This document shows positions 1 through 9,047 of a stretch of 64,000 nt of DNA, piece by piece. Position 1 is the stretch's first letter; each line of letters begins with the position of its first letter. The notes below the pieces were generated by a model that had not been told where the DNA came from, ran no database searches, and saw nothing but the letters and a program-made list of their open reading frames with translations. Origin of the DNA: JAFGFY01 sp964520425 (GTDB lineage: Bacteria > Desulfobacterota > DSM-4660 > Desulfatiglandales > HGW-15); NCBI GenBank assembly GCA_964520425.1, contig CAZFMX010000005.1, forward strand, positions 1 to 64,000, in the 5' to 3' direction. A program made the translations under genes and the position numbers.

Positions 1-256
1 CGACTTCGTTCTTCAGGACGATTTTTTCCCGGGCCTCTATACTCCCGGTCTCTGTTACACTGATTCTCAATGGGCCTTTCTTTACTCGATAGGTGGGAAT
101 CCCGCTGAGGGCTTCATCAGAGGAAAAGATACTCGCGCTCAAAACCACAAGAAGGATAAGACCGACGATGCTTATTCCCAATCTCAAGGGGTCCTTGAAG
201 AAATTGAGCATCTTGTCTTTATCCAACATTTCTAGGATGACATCCTTATTGATCAT
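1..256 (-). CDS. Efflux periplasmic adaptor (HlyD/RND membrane-fusion type), N-terminal part only
   Basis: Only the first 85 codons are present; the rest lies beyond the left edge. The ATG at 256 overlaps the stop of the upstream outer-membrane factor by 8 bases (ATGATCAATAA) and has a GGAGG ribosome site about 8 bases before it, so the two genes are translationally coupled. The N-terminus has a short cytoplasmic stretch, one membrane segment (about residues 26-44, GISIVGLILLVVLSASIF) and then the beginning of the periplasmic beta-hairpin typical of adaptors (YRVKKGPLRISVTETGSIEA, residues 55-74). Such adaptors link an inner-membrane transporter to a TolC-type channel. The substrate cannot be told; an ABC permease of the MacB type would be expected just outside the window (inference). 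Confidence 0.8.
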   Translation of the reverse strand, partial: MINKDVILEMLDKDKMLNFFKDPLRLGISIVGLILLVVLSASIFSSDEALSGIPTYRVKKGPLRISVTETGSIEAREKIVLKNEV

Positions 257-2183
257 TCTCTTTTCCTCCCTGATGATATTCCACGAACAAGCCTTTTCCA
301 TCGATCCTAAGAATACCCGTGTCCCGTTGAAACTCCAGTTCAGCCATACGATAGTCCACCATGGCGGCAGTGAGTGAATTCTTGGTGGTCAACCACGAAT
401 CCTGGGCATCCTGGACCTCACGGAGCTGAGTTCTACCAGCATCATAAAACATCTCTGTACTTTTCACGCGCTCCTCCGCGACAGCCACCGCATTCGTCTG
501 TATAGAGAGGGCTTCCCGGGCCTCCATCATTCCCCGAAGTCCCGTGAGGATCGAGAGTTTGATGTCATCTTCCTTGGTCTGAAAATCACGAACCGCCTGC
601 TCAAGATCGATCAGACTGTTGCGGTAGGCATTACGTTCTGCGGTTCTTTCAAGAGGAAGATCGAGCGTAAATAGTCCTGTATAGATCCCTTTATCGCTCC
701 TGAGGCTCGCATCCTCCAAACCTGATGACATGAGAGAGCGAGACTCGCCAAAGCTTGCTTGCCCGAAGAGGGTCAACTCGGCGCCCAGAGCGTCTGCCTT
801 CACCACCACCGATCTCTGTGCATCATAGACCTTTCCTTCGGATACACGAAAATCAAGGCGATGATCAAATCCCAGGGTTATGGCCGAGGGCTCATCCATC
901 TCCAGAGGGCCGGCATTTTCTCTATCAGGTTGTTTGAGTACGATTTCAGCATCTGCCGAATCTTCTCCCTCTTCTGCAAATGAAACCGCTCCATGATCGA
1001 TATTCGGAATGCTCTCCGTCACGTAGGCCTTGAGACGTTCCAGTTCCTCCCTGTCAAGCTCCATGTCCGTATCAGGCGGAAGTCCTATGGCCATTTTGAA
1101 ACTATCAAGGCTGTTTTCGTATCGCATTATCGCGCTGATCCAGCGCTCCCTGGCCCTTAACTCGTCTTGTTCAGCTCGGCCCACGTCAACTGCGTCCGCC
1201 CTTCCGGCGTCGGCGAGCCTGCGTGTACGTCGAGCGGATGTGATAAGGCTCTTGTAGCTCTCGGCATTGTTATCCACCTGGTCCAGCTGTCGGAGTACAT
1301 CCAGATAATTTCGAGCGATGTCTACGGCAAACGTCTTTTTGTACCTTTCAAATTCATAGATTGCATACACGACATTGCGCTCGGCCTGTGTGAGGGGTTC
1401 TGTGACGATATGTCTTCCAGCACCTCTCAGCAAAGGAATGGAAATGGATGCATCCCCGGTAATACCGAATGAAGAGGTTTCCCCTTGAGTGAGGAGTTTG
1501 ACAAAATCGACCGCCAGGCCCGTGGTGAGTTTGACCCCGTTATAAAGGGCTTTGCTCAGACTTAATGAACCGTTGTTTTCAAGTCCCTCGACCGCTTCCT
1601 CTCCCGACTTGTCAGCAGAATATTGACTCTGGACATCTCCGCCCCAAATAAAGCCGAAATCATTGGCCTTAAGATCCAGGTCCAGGGCTTTTCTAAAAAG
1701 GTTTTCCTTCCTCGTCTGGTAATCCTGACTATTCTGAGCGGCTACCTGAAGCGCCTGAATCAGAGAGAGTTGAAAGGGCTTGCCCGACTCCACGGATACA
1801 ACCATCTCAGAAGAAGCCTCGAACTTGGGATAATCCTTCTCAGGCCAATGGGGAATGGGCTTCAGTTCGTCGCTTCCCAAAGAGGCCTCTCCGTAGTGTG
1901 GAAGCTTCTGCTCAATTAATAGGCGGCGACGGAGGATGTCGCTGGGACGCTCGATGCTAAAGTCTCCCTTTTCTCCGAACAATTCTTCCTGTTTCTTCTC
2001 AATGATGGTCTCCGCCACCCTGTCCGCCGCCATACGGTATCCTGACGTGGTTTTGCACCCCGCCAGGGCGAAGAGAGTAAATAAGATCCCTAAAACCATG
2101 AGTCGGGAACAGAAATATCGACTCACACCATATTGTCTGAAGAAAACAGACGTGCAGTAAAGCACTTCGCGAATCACTTCCAT
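246..2183 (-). CDS. TolC-like outer-membrane efflux factor, lipoprotein
   Basis: About 645 residues. The sequence has the long alpha-helical hairpin composition and the duplicated outer-membrane-efflux arrangement of TolC/OprM channels, which carry substrates across periplasm and outer membrane. I chose the ATG at 2183 because GGAGAG lies about 6-7 bases upstream; the frame stays open to 2261, and an internal ATG at 2099 has no ribosome site. A lipobox (LFALAGC, Cys43 from this start) follows a hydrophobic stretch, so the mature protein is probably a lipoprotein as in the NodT/OprM group. An acidic insert near the middle (after VTESIPNIDHGAV) is unusual for the family. The gene is first in an operon with the overlapping adaptor gene. 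Confidence 0.85.
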   Translation of the reverse strand: MEVIREVLYCTSVFFRQYGVSRYFCSRLMVLGILFTLFALAGCKTTSGYRMAADRVAETIIEKKQEELFGEKGDFSIERPSDILRRRLLIEQKLPHYGEASLGSDELKPIPHWPEKDYPKFEASSEMVVSVESGKPFQLSLIQALQVAAQNSQDYQTRKENLFRKALDLDLKANDFGFIWGGDVQSQYSADKSGEEAVEGLENNGSLSLSKALYNGVKLTTGLAVDFVKLLTQGETSSFGITGDASISIPLLRGAGRHIVTEPLTQAERNVVYAIYEFERYKKTFAVDIARNYLDVLRQLDQVDNNAESYKSLITSARRTRRLADAGRADAVDVGRAEQDELRARERWISAIMRYENSLDSFKMAIGLPPDTDMELDREELERLKAYVTESIPNIDHGAVSFAEEGEDSADAEIVLKQPDRENAGPLEMDEPSAITLGFDHRLDFRVSEGKVYDAQRSVVVKADALGAELTLFGQASFGESRSLMSSGLEDASLRSDKGIYTGLFTLDLPLERTAERNAYRNSLIDLEQAVRDFQTKEDDIKLSILTGLRGMMEAREALSIQTNAVAVAEERVKSTEMFYDAGRTQLREVQDAQDSWLTTKNSLTAAMVDYRMAELEFQRDTGILRIDGKGLFVEYHQGGKENDQ

Positions 2184-2589
2184 GCAGTCTCTCCAAGTAA
2201 GCTCCTTGCCCAAATTATCGGCCGTCTCCGAATATATTGAGCAAGGGATATGCCAAGCCAATCTGAAAATGAGTATCTACCTCAATTCACAGCATAATTT
2301 CAGGAATCCGAGACAAATTGGATATTTTTTTTGGTGGCACAATCCATAAGAATGGATACCAAATATCCAGCCCACGAGAATGCCTGCATACAATGTATCC
2401 AGAACCTGCTCCCAGTCTTAGTTTATCCGCAAAAAAGGGATACAAGTCACTCAATCCTTTAAAGATAACCATTAGTTGGTGGCTCCTTCAAGGTTTCGTA
2501 TGCAAGACCGGACTGCTTCGTGCGATGGGGACAATGGTTTGTCTGAGGAGAAATGGAGGTTGAGAGCTTAGACAGACTAATCCAGTAGG
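2184..2589. other. Intergenic, nothing recognised
   Basis: About 400 bases between the efflux operon and the downstream minus-strand flavin reductase. The only open frames are about 60-80 codons with no ribosome site or recognisable protein. I see no strong hairpin or clear promoter. Confidence 0.5.
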
Positions 2590-3156
2590 TCAATCCTTCC
2601 TGCCGATATCAAAGGCTTTCCCCGCAAATTCACCAATACTGTAGTACTTTGGGGGTTTTAAACCAAAGATGATGGGACCAATCTTTTCCATGTCCGGATC
2701 GCCTTCTCCACTGAGGACATCTTCTTCAATCTTGACATCCAGAATCTCACCTATAAATTGAGTATGCAATCCGATCTCATAATGGTGGATCACCTTGCAT
2801 TCCAAAACCATGGGGAACTCTGCCACATAAGGTGCATCAACCTTCTCGGATGCCACGGGGGTCAATCCTGTTTTCTTGAATTTGTCCACGTCTCGGCCGG
2901 ATACCATACCGAAATAGTCGGCTTCCAGAACCTGTTTGTCGTTTGGAACGTTCAGTGTATAGGCATTTCTTTCCATGATATTGCCGTAGGTATACGTGGC
3001 CTTTCGAAGGGAAATCGTCACACAAGGCGGTTCGGAACAACATATTCCTCCCCAGGCGATGGTCATCACATTGGGCCTTCCTCCTTTATCATATGAACCC
3101 ACGCACCAGACCGGCGTAGGGACAATGAATGTCACAGCGCCAAATGATTTCTTTAT
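2590..3156 (-). CDS. Flavin reductase family protein (flavoredoxin type), probable AUA start
   Basis: A small FMN-binding flavoprotein of the flavin-reductase-like family. PTPVWCVGSYD, the motif NVMTIAWGGICCSEPPC and SLRKATYTYGNI match the flavoredoxin subgroup found in anaerobes, which moves electrons between reduced pyridine nucleotides or ferredoxin and other acceptors. The first conventional start in frame is GTG at 3135, but it lies 29 bases from the only good ribosome site (AGGAGG, 3165-3170). The codon 8 bases after that site is ATA (3154-3156), which opens the frame as (M)KKSFGAVTFIVPTPV. From memory, family members usually begin MKKS-GAKT. I therefore annotate from the ATA; from GTG the protein would have 181 residues. 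Either AUA is used as a start or an ATG has mutated. Confidence 0.82.
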   Translation of the reverse strand: MKKSFGAVTFIVPTPVWCVGSYDKGGRPNVMTIAWGGICCSEPPCVTISLRKATYTYGNIMERNAYTLNVPNDKQVLEADYFGMVSGRDVDKFKKTGLTPVASEKVDAPYVAEFPMVLECKVIHHYEIGLHTQFIGEILDVKIEEDVLSGEGDPDMEKIGPIIFGLKPPKYYSIGEFAGKAFDIGRKD

Positions 3157-3481
3157 TTTTTTAACCTCCTCATCACATAGAAACGCTAAGTGATTTTATT
3201 CTCTAACCCGGTAGACGGTCACGTCCCTCAACAGGTCAGATGAGACAACGATCAGCCAAATCGATTGGGCAGCCAGGTCTTAGGTTACGGAGCTATGTGG
3301 CGTAAAGACAAAAGTACCTTCTCTATTCACTTTCTCGCGGTTGTAGTCGTGAAAGAATGAGAAAAAATGCCACATTGAAGTCATTTCTTCTCTAGAAGTG
3401 GTCCAATATGGCATCGCCGAGAAAAAGTTTTATGCAGCGTTCTTTTAATAAAAAAAGCTATGTGTAGGAATTTGGATCGCC
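3157..3481. other. Intergenic, nothing recognised beyond the ribosome site
   Basis: Apart from the AGGAGG at 3165-3170 that belongs to the flavin reductase, the spacer contains no convincing gene or terminator hairpin. I looked for a sigma-54 type GG-N10-GC element on both strands and did not find one. Confidence 0.4.
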
Positions 3482-4006
3482 CTATTCCAAGAGTTCCACA
3501 TTCCAATAGAGATAATCCCGCCAATCCTGTGGTATTTCCCTAAAACCTATAGTAATCCTGACGGCCGGAATCCAGGTAGGACGTTTCGGCTTACGGATAA
3601 GCTGCATAGAGGCTTCGGAGGGGATACGCCCTCCCTTCTTTCGGTTACAGTCGATGCAGCATGTTACAATGTTCTCCCATTCTGTAGCTCCGCCACGAGA
3701 CTTGGGCATAATATGGTCATAGGTAAGTTCTTCCGTGGGACGTTGATTTCCGCAATATTGACACCTATAGCGGTCTCTTGCATAGATGTTCTGCCTTGAG
3801 AATTTGACAGGTGTCTTGGGTCTTTTGACCATCTTGAGTAGTCGGACTACAGAAGGCAACTTGAGGGTAAAACTCACAGAGTGTATTTCACGGCTATACT
3901 CCTCGATCACCTCTACCTTTCCGAGACAAAGCAGAGTAATCGCCTTCTTCCAGTTGATGATCTTCAATGGCTCGTAAGTAATGTTTAGAAGGAGTACGTG
4001 TTCCAT
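3482..4006 (-). CDS. HNH endonuclease family protein
   Basis: About 174 residues from ATG 4006; a TTG at 4021 is the alternative start. The C-terminal half is a classic zinc-stabilised HNH domain: RYRCQYCGN (first CxxC), TYDHIMPKSRGG (catalytic DH), WENIVTCCIDCNRKKG (second CxxC plus the N of HNH). The N-terminal half (EHVLLLNITYEPLKIINWKKA) is the conserved region of a widespread stand-alone chromosomal HNH group whose physiological role is not settled. There is no neighbouring methylase or phage gene, so a housekeeping DNA-repair role is as likely as restriction. Confidence 0.88.
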   Translation of the reverse strand: MEHVLLLNITYEPLKIINWKKAITLLCLGKVEVIEEYSREIHSVSFTLKLPSVVRLLKMVKRPKTPVKFSRQNIYARDRYRCQYCGNQRPTEELTYDHIMPKSRGGATEWENIVTCCIDCNRKKGGRIPSEASMQLIRKPKRPTWIPAVRITIGFREIPQDWRDYLYWNVELLE

Positions 4007-4021
4007 AATGCTAGAGCTCAA

Positions 4022-4377
4022 ACAAAGGGCGTTTAAGGGAAAACAACCACACGAAACTGATTTAGGTAACTTGATTTAATCTAAAATTGGAAATAACACA
4101 AGCAAAAAACGAGGGGCCATAAGGGCAGGAGTTCTGAGTCAACCACCTTCGGCTGAAGCCGAAGGCTTGAGGGTCCAAGGAGTCAAGGAGCCAAGGGGCC
4201 AAGTGAAAAAACGATTATGCCTTCCCTTGAATCCTGACTGTTGAAATAAAATCGAACTGAAGTCTTCGCCTAAAAGCGAAGGATTTTCTCCCATTCCCAG
4301 AATGGGACATTAAAGGGATCAAAGGTTTGTATTAAGATGATTTCGCAGGTTCATTGCACTCGGAGGGGTTTTGGCGG
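4022..4377. other. Intergenic with two small hairpins and a degenerate short-word repeat
   Basis: The palindrome CCTTCGGCT-ga-AGCCGAAGG lies at 4146-4165. A second hairpin (CTTCGC / GCGAAG) lies at 4264-4281. Between them, 4171-4203 repeats variants of one word (CCAAGGAGTCAAGGAGCCAAG). Neither hairpin has a T-run placed for a classical terminator, and no gene is visible. Confidence 0.5.
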
Positions 4378-5985
4378 TTATCGAGCTCTGCGTCCGGTCC
4401 CCTCTGTGCTCATCTGTTGGGCCATCTTTTTCTGCATGGAAGCTGCTTTTCGCATCGGTCCGAGGTTCTCTTCAATCTCTCTTTTTATCTCCGAGTCATC
4501 GATCAAAGCCAAGGCCTTTTCCATTTGAAAGACTGCATTGATAAAATCTCTCTTGTCCTTGTAATAGAGCCCCAGATAGTAATGAGATCTACCCGGATTT
4601 CCATGCTTGTAGTAGGATTCGCCCAAAGAATAGAGGGTCTTCGTATAATAGGATTCCTTTTGGGGCATCATTTCAATGCCCATAGAATCAGGCCCTTCTT
4701 CATCAGGGCTCCGTCTTTTGGGCGGATTCTTTTTGTCAGGACCTTCTCCGTCAGGCGGTCCTTCCTTGCCAGGTGATGCCCTTCTTTCGTTCTTGGATAA
4801 TATGGAGTGTCTCTTGATAATCTCTTCAAAGGTCTTTTCCGCATCTTCCAGTCTTCCGGATTTAAGCTGTGCAAGCCCAAAATAGTATTGCCCCTCAAGA
4901 CTATACGGTCCTACTTTGAGTCCTGGCTCTAAGACCGCGAGGGCCTCTTTGTACTGACCATTGAGACAATAGACTCGACCCAGATCCTTCTGAATGGAAG
5001 GGTTGGAGGTATTTTGTGTCCAAGCCTTTTCTATAAAGCGGACTGCCTCTTCACTATGTCCCGTCCTTGCCAGAACAAGGCCGTATCCGAAAAGGGCTTT
5101 CGGGTCTTCAGGATCTTTTCTGAGGGCCTTCTCGAAATGTCCCAGAGCAAAATTCGGGTCTCCGTAGAGGGCGATAAACCGCGCTTGAACAGAATCAAAA
5201 TCAATATTCCATGCTTCAGGCTCGGCGGCATTTACGTTTGGGTGGGCATCGAGCCAGGCACTGATAAACGCCACACGGTCCCTTGTGGGCGGATGCGTAT
5301 AGAGATATGCAGGAATCGTCGTTCCACGCCAGTCCATGTTCAGCATCCTCTTTAAGCTCTCCAGCATACACTCCGGCTTATAACCGCATCTGGAAAGATG
5401 TTCCAGGGCCACCCGATCCGCTTGCTCCTCGAATTCTCTGCTATAGACGAGTGAGGTTGACTCAAGTGTGGCCATTGTTCCAGCCATGACAGCAGTTCCT
5501 GCATCTTCTGCCCCCGTCATCCCAAGGAGTATCGACGCGGCAAGTCCCGCAATGGACATGAATTTCATCTTACTTGATCGCTCAATTTGCGCGGAGATGT
5601 GACGGCACGACACATGGGCAATTTCATGAGCCAATATCCCGGCAAGCTCTTCTTCAGACTCTATTTGCTCGATAAGACCGCTATGAATGAAGATGAACCC
5701 ACTGGGTGATGCAAAGGCATTAAAACTGTCGTCTTGAATCACGTAGAAATGGTAATTAAAGAGCTTTTCCGGAAGACTGTTGGCAATTCGGTTCCCCACG
5801 GCGTTGACCAGATTGACGATTTCCGGGTCTTCGATAAAAGTGTAGTGGGCTTTGACCTGCCTCATAAATTCCTTGGCCAGGTCATCTTCTTGGGCGGGTG
5901 TTATGGCATAGGCAGGCGTCAAGAATAGAACACAAGTCAGAATGAAAAACGTCCACAGGACTCTTTTTTTTGTGAGCAACCTCAT
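4378..5985 (-). CDS. Periplasmic M48 family metalloprotease with TPR repeats (BepA-like)
   Basis: 535 residues. A signal peptide covers about residues 1-27 (ending TPAYA). The zinc site is HEIAH at 120-124, with the downstream acidic ligand region EFEEQADRVALE near 184-195. This architecture matches BepA/YfgC, a periplasmic protease and chaperone that polices outer-membrane protein assembly; LPS-transport quality control is the known role in E. coli. TPR-like repeats follow from about residue 265 (FALGHFEKALRKDPEDPKAL and later copies). An odd feature is a charged, proline/glycine-rich insert of about 35 residues near 403-440 that interrupts the TPR array and looks like an expanded low-complexity repeat. 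The TPR array resumes after it. Confidence 0.9.
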   Translation of the reverse strand: MRLLTKKRVLWTFFILTCVLFLTPAYAITPAQEDDLAKEFMRQVKAHYTFIEDPEIVNLVNAVGNRIANSLPEKLFNYHFYVIQDDSFNAFASPSGFIFIHSGLIEQIESEEELAGILAHEIAHVSCRHISAQIERSSKMKFMSIAGLAASILLGMTGAEDAGTAVMAGTMATLESTSLVYSREFEEQADRVALEHLSRCGYKPECMLESLKRMLNMDWRGTTIPAYLYTHPPTRDRVAFISAWLDAHPNVNAAEPEAWNIDFDSVQARFIALYGDPNFALGHFEKALRKDPEDPKALFGYGLVLARTGHSEEAVRFIEKAWTQNTSNPSIQKDLGRVYCLNGQYKEALAVLEPGLKVGPYSLEGQYYFGLAQLKSGRLEDAEKTFEEIIKRHSILSKNERRASPGKEGPPDGEGPDKKNPPKRRSPDEEGPDSMGIEMMPQKESYYTKTLYSLGESYYKHGNPGRSHYYLGLYYKDKRDFINAVFQMEKALALIDDSEIKREIEENLGPMRKAASMQKKMAQQMSTEGTGRRAR

Positions 5986-6390
5986 GGGAAATCCTCTTTT
6001 TCCCCTTCACTAAACCGTTAAGTCCCTATGCTCGGCCGTCAGAGACAACTAGAACGCTGAGACTAAGCGGCTAATCATGTCATTCTAAAAGGGGTGATTG
6101 ATCAATCTCTCAAAGATCCGGTCGGGTCGCGATACCCTCTAACAATCGTCCATATCATACATGATAATCAAGAAATTATCACATACCAGATATGAGTGCA
6201 AATTTGACTTTCTAATCTTCTATAATGATGTTAATTTAACCCATTTATATCTAAAATCACTTAATATGCCATGGAATACTCTAGTTTTTTTCGGCAGAAG
6301 TAAAGAAAACGCTTGAATTGGATTGATCCTGGCTAAGAGGACACGGTTTTTCGTCCGATTCATGTCTTCATCACCGCGATTTTTTTCATA

Positions 6391-6425
6391 CTTTCCAGGC
6401 AGAGCCATCGGCTCTGCCTGGAAAG
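6391..6425. other. Perfect 16-bp hairpin, 3-nt loop
   Basis: CTTTCCAGGCAGAGCC at 6391-6406 pairs perfectly with 6410-6425 across ATC. There is no T-run on the 3-prime side of either strand, so it is not a standard intrinsic terminator. It lies in the 760-base spacer between the M48 protease and the molybdopterin gene. Confidence 0.75.
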
Positions 6426-6525
6426 ACATCAATATCTAAGATCATCATTCTCATTCCTCATCCAGTGCTGCCAAAATCCGCTATCAAATTCCTGTTTAAT
6501 TATAATATAGTGGACTTTGAGGAAG

Positions 6526-6654
6526 ACCTGGGCACCAGCAGGGTGTTAGATGTAAGGTGCCGAGGAGTGCCGACTGAGGCGTATAAATAATACGCCGCAA
6601 GGAGAAGCGACCGAAGGTAACGCAGCAGATGACGCCATGATGGTGGCTCAGGGT
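6526..6654. repeat. Palindromic repeat family D, copy 1
   Basis: About 129 bases, sharing a nearly identical 90-base core with the copy at 10063-10190. Imperfect outer arms (CACCAGCAGGGTG at 6533-6545 against 6633-6645) enclose an inner perfect hairpin (GGCGTAT 6578-6584, ATACGCC 6590-6596). The core contains the words GCCGAGGAG, CCGCAAGGAGAAGCGACCGA and CAGCAGATGAC. Differences from copy 2 are partly compensatory, so the folded form seems to be what is conserved. No ORF is present. Confidence 0.85.
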
Positions 6655-6667
6655 GCTGTGCTTGTCA

Positions 6668-6696
6668 TTGACATATCAGTATAAACACCCTAGACT
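6668..6696 (+). promoter_or_regulatory. Candidate sigma-70 promoter for the molybdopterin oxidoreductase
   Basis: TTGACA at 6668-6673, a 17-base spacer and TAGACT at 6691-6696. It faces the gene that starts within the next 170 bases. The -35 is perfect and the -10 is moderate. Confidence 0.45.
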
Positions 6697-6864
6697 TCTT
6701 TAGGAAAATTAATGTGACTTTTCAGGTGGATAACTGAATTCTCTATTTTGGATCTTCATCCCAACCAAGCCTCCTCATTCCCCTTTAAGCGCGCGAAAGG
6801 TCGATTGGATCGGCGAGGAAGTAGGTTTCAACAATTACCCAAGTTTCATCATGTTGGAAAATCT

Positions 6865-8955
6865 GTGAGACGCAAACTCATCTCAAAAAATGGAGAAAAG
6901 GCCGTAAGAACGATCTGTGGATTCTGCCACACTAATTGCGGTTTGATCACCTATGTAAAGGACGGAGTGATCACTCGAATAAAAGGAGATCCGGATCATC
7001 CCGTCAATGGCGGGGCGGACTGTCGAAAAGGCCGAGCAGGAAAAGAGATTGTCTACTCTTCTGATCGCCTTCAATATCCTTTACGTAGGGTCAAAAGCGG
7101 GTTCAAGCGTATTTCCTGGGACGAGGCACTTGATACCATCTCCGACAAGCTTATAAGGATAAGGGATCAATACGGCGGGAAGACCATCATACGGGGTGTG
7201 GGCGCACCGATCACAGAAGAAAACCGGGATGGATTTGGCCAGATTGTGGCCATGTTAGGCTCTAATGACTATATCGGTGCCGGCCATATTTGCCACCAAC
7301 CGCGTTCTATTGGATTTCGAACGGTCTTTGGTCAAATGCCTCAGCCGGATTATGAGAATACAAAGCTCATCCTTATCTGGGGCTCAAATCCACTTGCCTC
7401 CAACAGATATGGAGAGGTCGGTATTGGATTTGCGTGCGCCTACGGCGGTCTTTCCAGCATATTTTCGTCGGCCAGGAAACGGGGTGTCAAGGTGGTTGTT
7501 ATTGACCCTTGGCGCAATCATATGGTTCGTCTTGCGGATAAGTGGCTGCAGTTGGAGCCGGGTAGGGATGACGCCCTGGCCCTGGCCATGCTGAATGTCA
7601 TCATCAATGATAAACTCTACGAAAGGGCATTTGTAGAAGATTGGACCATCGGTTTTGATGAGTTGGCCACTCATGTTAAACCATTCACACCCACGTGGGC
7701 CGAAGGTGTGACCCGGCTGCAAGCCTCTGATATCAAGGAAGTCGCCAGGCTATACGCAACCACCAAGCCCGCGCTGATCCGAGAAGGCAACGCCCTGGAT
7801 CAGTATCCCAATGCGGTCCAGACAACGCGGGCCATAGCTATGATCGAGGCCATCACCGGTAATCTGGATAGGAAAGGGGGAAATGTCTTTTTCCCATTCC
7901 CAAGGCTGACCCCTTTAAAATCCGCACCCGATGCCCAACGTCTGAGCGTTGATACCTATCCAATGTATCCCAGCGTGCCTTTCCCCGCCTTTGCCGATGC
8001 TGTCTTGACAGGAAAGCCCTATAGTCCACGGGCGTTGCTCATCAATCATTCCAACACTCTGTTGATACAGGCCAACACTAATAAAACCCGGCAAGTCCTG
8101 GATAGACTGGAGTTTCTTGTGGTCTGCGATATCTTTAGGACGGCGACAACAGAACTCGCGGATATTGTCCTTCCCGAAGCATCCCCCTTTGAGCGTTATG
8201 GATATAGGGGGTATGCCAGCCCTACGTGTGGTTTTGTGGCACTCAGGCGAAAAGCCATAGACCCTGTGGGTGAGTCCCGCACCGTGTTTGAAATTGAATA
8301 TGATTTAGCGGAAAGAATGGGACTGGCCTCTGGTTTTCCTTTTAGAAACAATGAGGAATGGATTGACTATAGATTGGCAGCAAGTCATATCACCTTTCAT
8401 GATTTAGAAGAGAAACATCTCATCCATGCTACGGCCCCAATGAAGTACGAGAAGTATCTCGAAAACGGATTCAAAACTCCTTCAGGAAAGGTGGAACTCT
8501 ATTCTCAGGGATTGAAAGACTTGGGCTATGCGCCTTTGCCTGATTACGAGGAACTTGACAGAAGGATCATAGAGCGACCTTCTCTCAGACAGGAATATCC
8601 TTTGATCGGCACTACGCGTAGGTCAGGCAGCTATACCCATACGCAATTCCGAAACATTCCCATTCTCCGCAAACTGGACAAAGACTGCCTTTTGAGGATA
8701 AATCCTGAAGATGCGATGATACGTACCATTTTTGATGGAGATATGGTACGGGTGGAATCGCCTGATGGGAAGATTGAAGTCAAAGCCACGCTAGCGGATG
8801 AAGTGGCTCCGGGGATCGTCCTGATAGATTTTGGTTGGGGAAACCCTGGAGATGGTGGGCAGAATGTCAATTTGTTGACCAGCGATGAAGATCGTGATCC
8901 TATTTCTTGCTCCACATCCAATCATCGCTTCCGGTGCCAGGTAACCAAACCCTAA
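6865..8955 (+). CDS. Molybdopterin-dependent oxidoreductase (MopB/formate-dehydrogenase-like large subunit)
   Basis: About 696 residues from GTG 6865 (GGAAA about 8 bases before it). The frame extends to a TTG at 6748, but the extra 39 residues are basic and unlike a domain. The N-terminus has the [4Fe-4S] motif C18-x2-C21-x3-C25-x27-C53 (TICGFCHTNCGL, then ADCRKG). The Mo/W-ligand position is probably Cys143 in GHICHQPRS, so a cysteine and not a selenocysteine enzyme. Bis-MGD-binding segments follow (LILIWGSNPLASN, VVVIDPWRNHMV, the GNALDQYPNAVQT region, and a C-terminal beta-barrel with GTTRRSGSYTHTQFRN). No twin-arginine signal or small subunit gene is nearby, so it is probably cytoplasmic with an unknown electron partner. 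The substrate is not predictable; the family includes formate, polysulfide and acetylene-hydratase-like members. Confidence 0.85.
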   Translation: MRRKLISKNGEKAVRTICGFCHTNCGLITYVKDGVITRIKGDPDHPVNGGADCRKGRAGKEIVYSSDRLQYPLRRVKSGFKRISWDEALDTISDKLIRIRDQYGGKTIIRGVGAPITEENRDGFGQIVAMLGSNDYIGAGHICHQPRSIGFRTVFGQMPQPDYENTKLILIWGSNPLASNRYGEVGIGFACAYGGLSSIFSSARKRGVKVVVIDPWRNHMVRLADKWLQLEPGRDDALALAMLNVIINDKLYERAFVEDWTIGFDELATHVKPFTPTWAEGVTRLQASDIKEVARLYATTKPALIREGNALDQYPNAVQTTRAIAMIEAITGNLDRKGGNVFFPFPRLTPLKSAPDAQRLSVDTYPMYPSVPFPAFADAVLTGKPYSPRALLINHSNTLLIQANTNKTRQVLDRLEFLVVCDIFRTATTELADIVLPEASPFERYGYRGYASPTCGFVALRRKAIDPVGESRTVFEIEYDLAERMGLASGFPFRNNEEWIDYRLAASHITFHDLEEKHLIHATAPMKYEKYLENGFKTPSGKVELYSQGLKDLGYAPLPDYEELDRRIIERPSLRQEYPLIGTTRRSGSYTHTQFRNIPILRKLDKDCLLRINPEDAMIRTIFDGDMVRVESPDGKIEVKATLADEVAPGIVLIDFGWGNPGDGGQNVNLLTSDEDRDPISCSTSNHRFRCQVTKP

Positions 8956-9004
8956 CGTTGCATAGAAAACATGACAGGGGATTCTAGAAAGCAATAATAA
9001 CAAG

Positions 9005-9042
9005 GATCTCGGCGTAATTCGAGATTATTTCTGGGACACGAT
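9005..9042. other. Weak hairpin between convergent genes plus a solitary family-B end
   Basis: ATCTCG and CGAGAT (about 9006-9025) are followed by TATTTC, a weak terminator candidate on the plus strand. The adjoining TTTCTGGGACACGA matches the terminal inverted repeat of family B, apparently without a partner here. Confidence 0.35.
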
Positions 9043-9047
9043 ACTTG

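Noticed and set aside
6220..6432. 70-codon minus-strand frame
   Set aside because: Its start runs through the 16-bp hairpin; no ribosome site or family.
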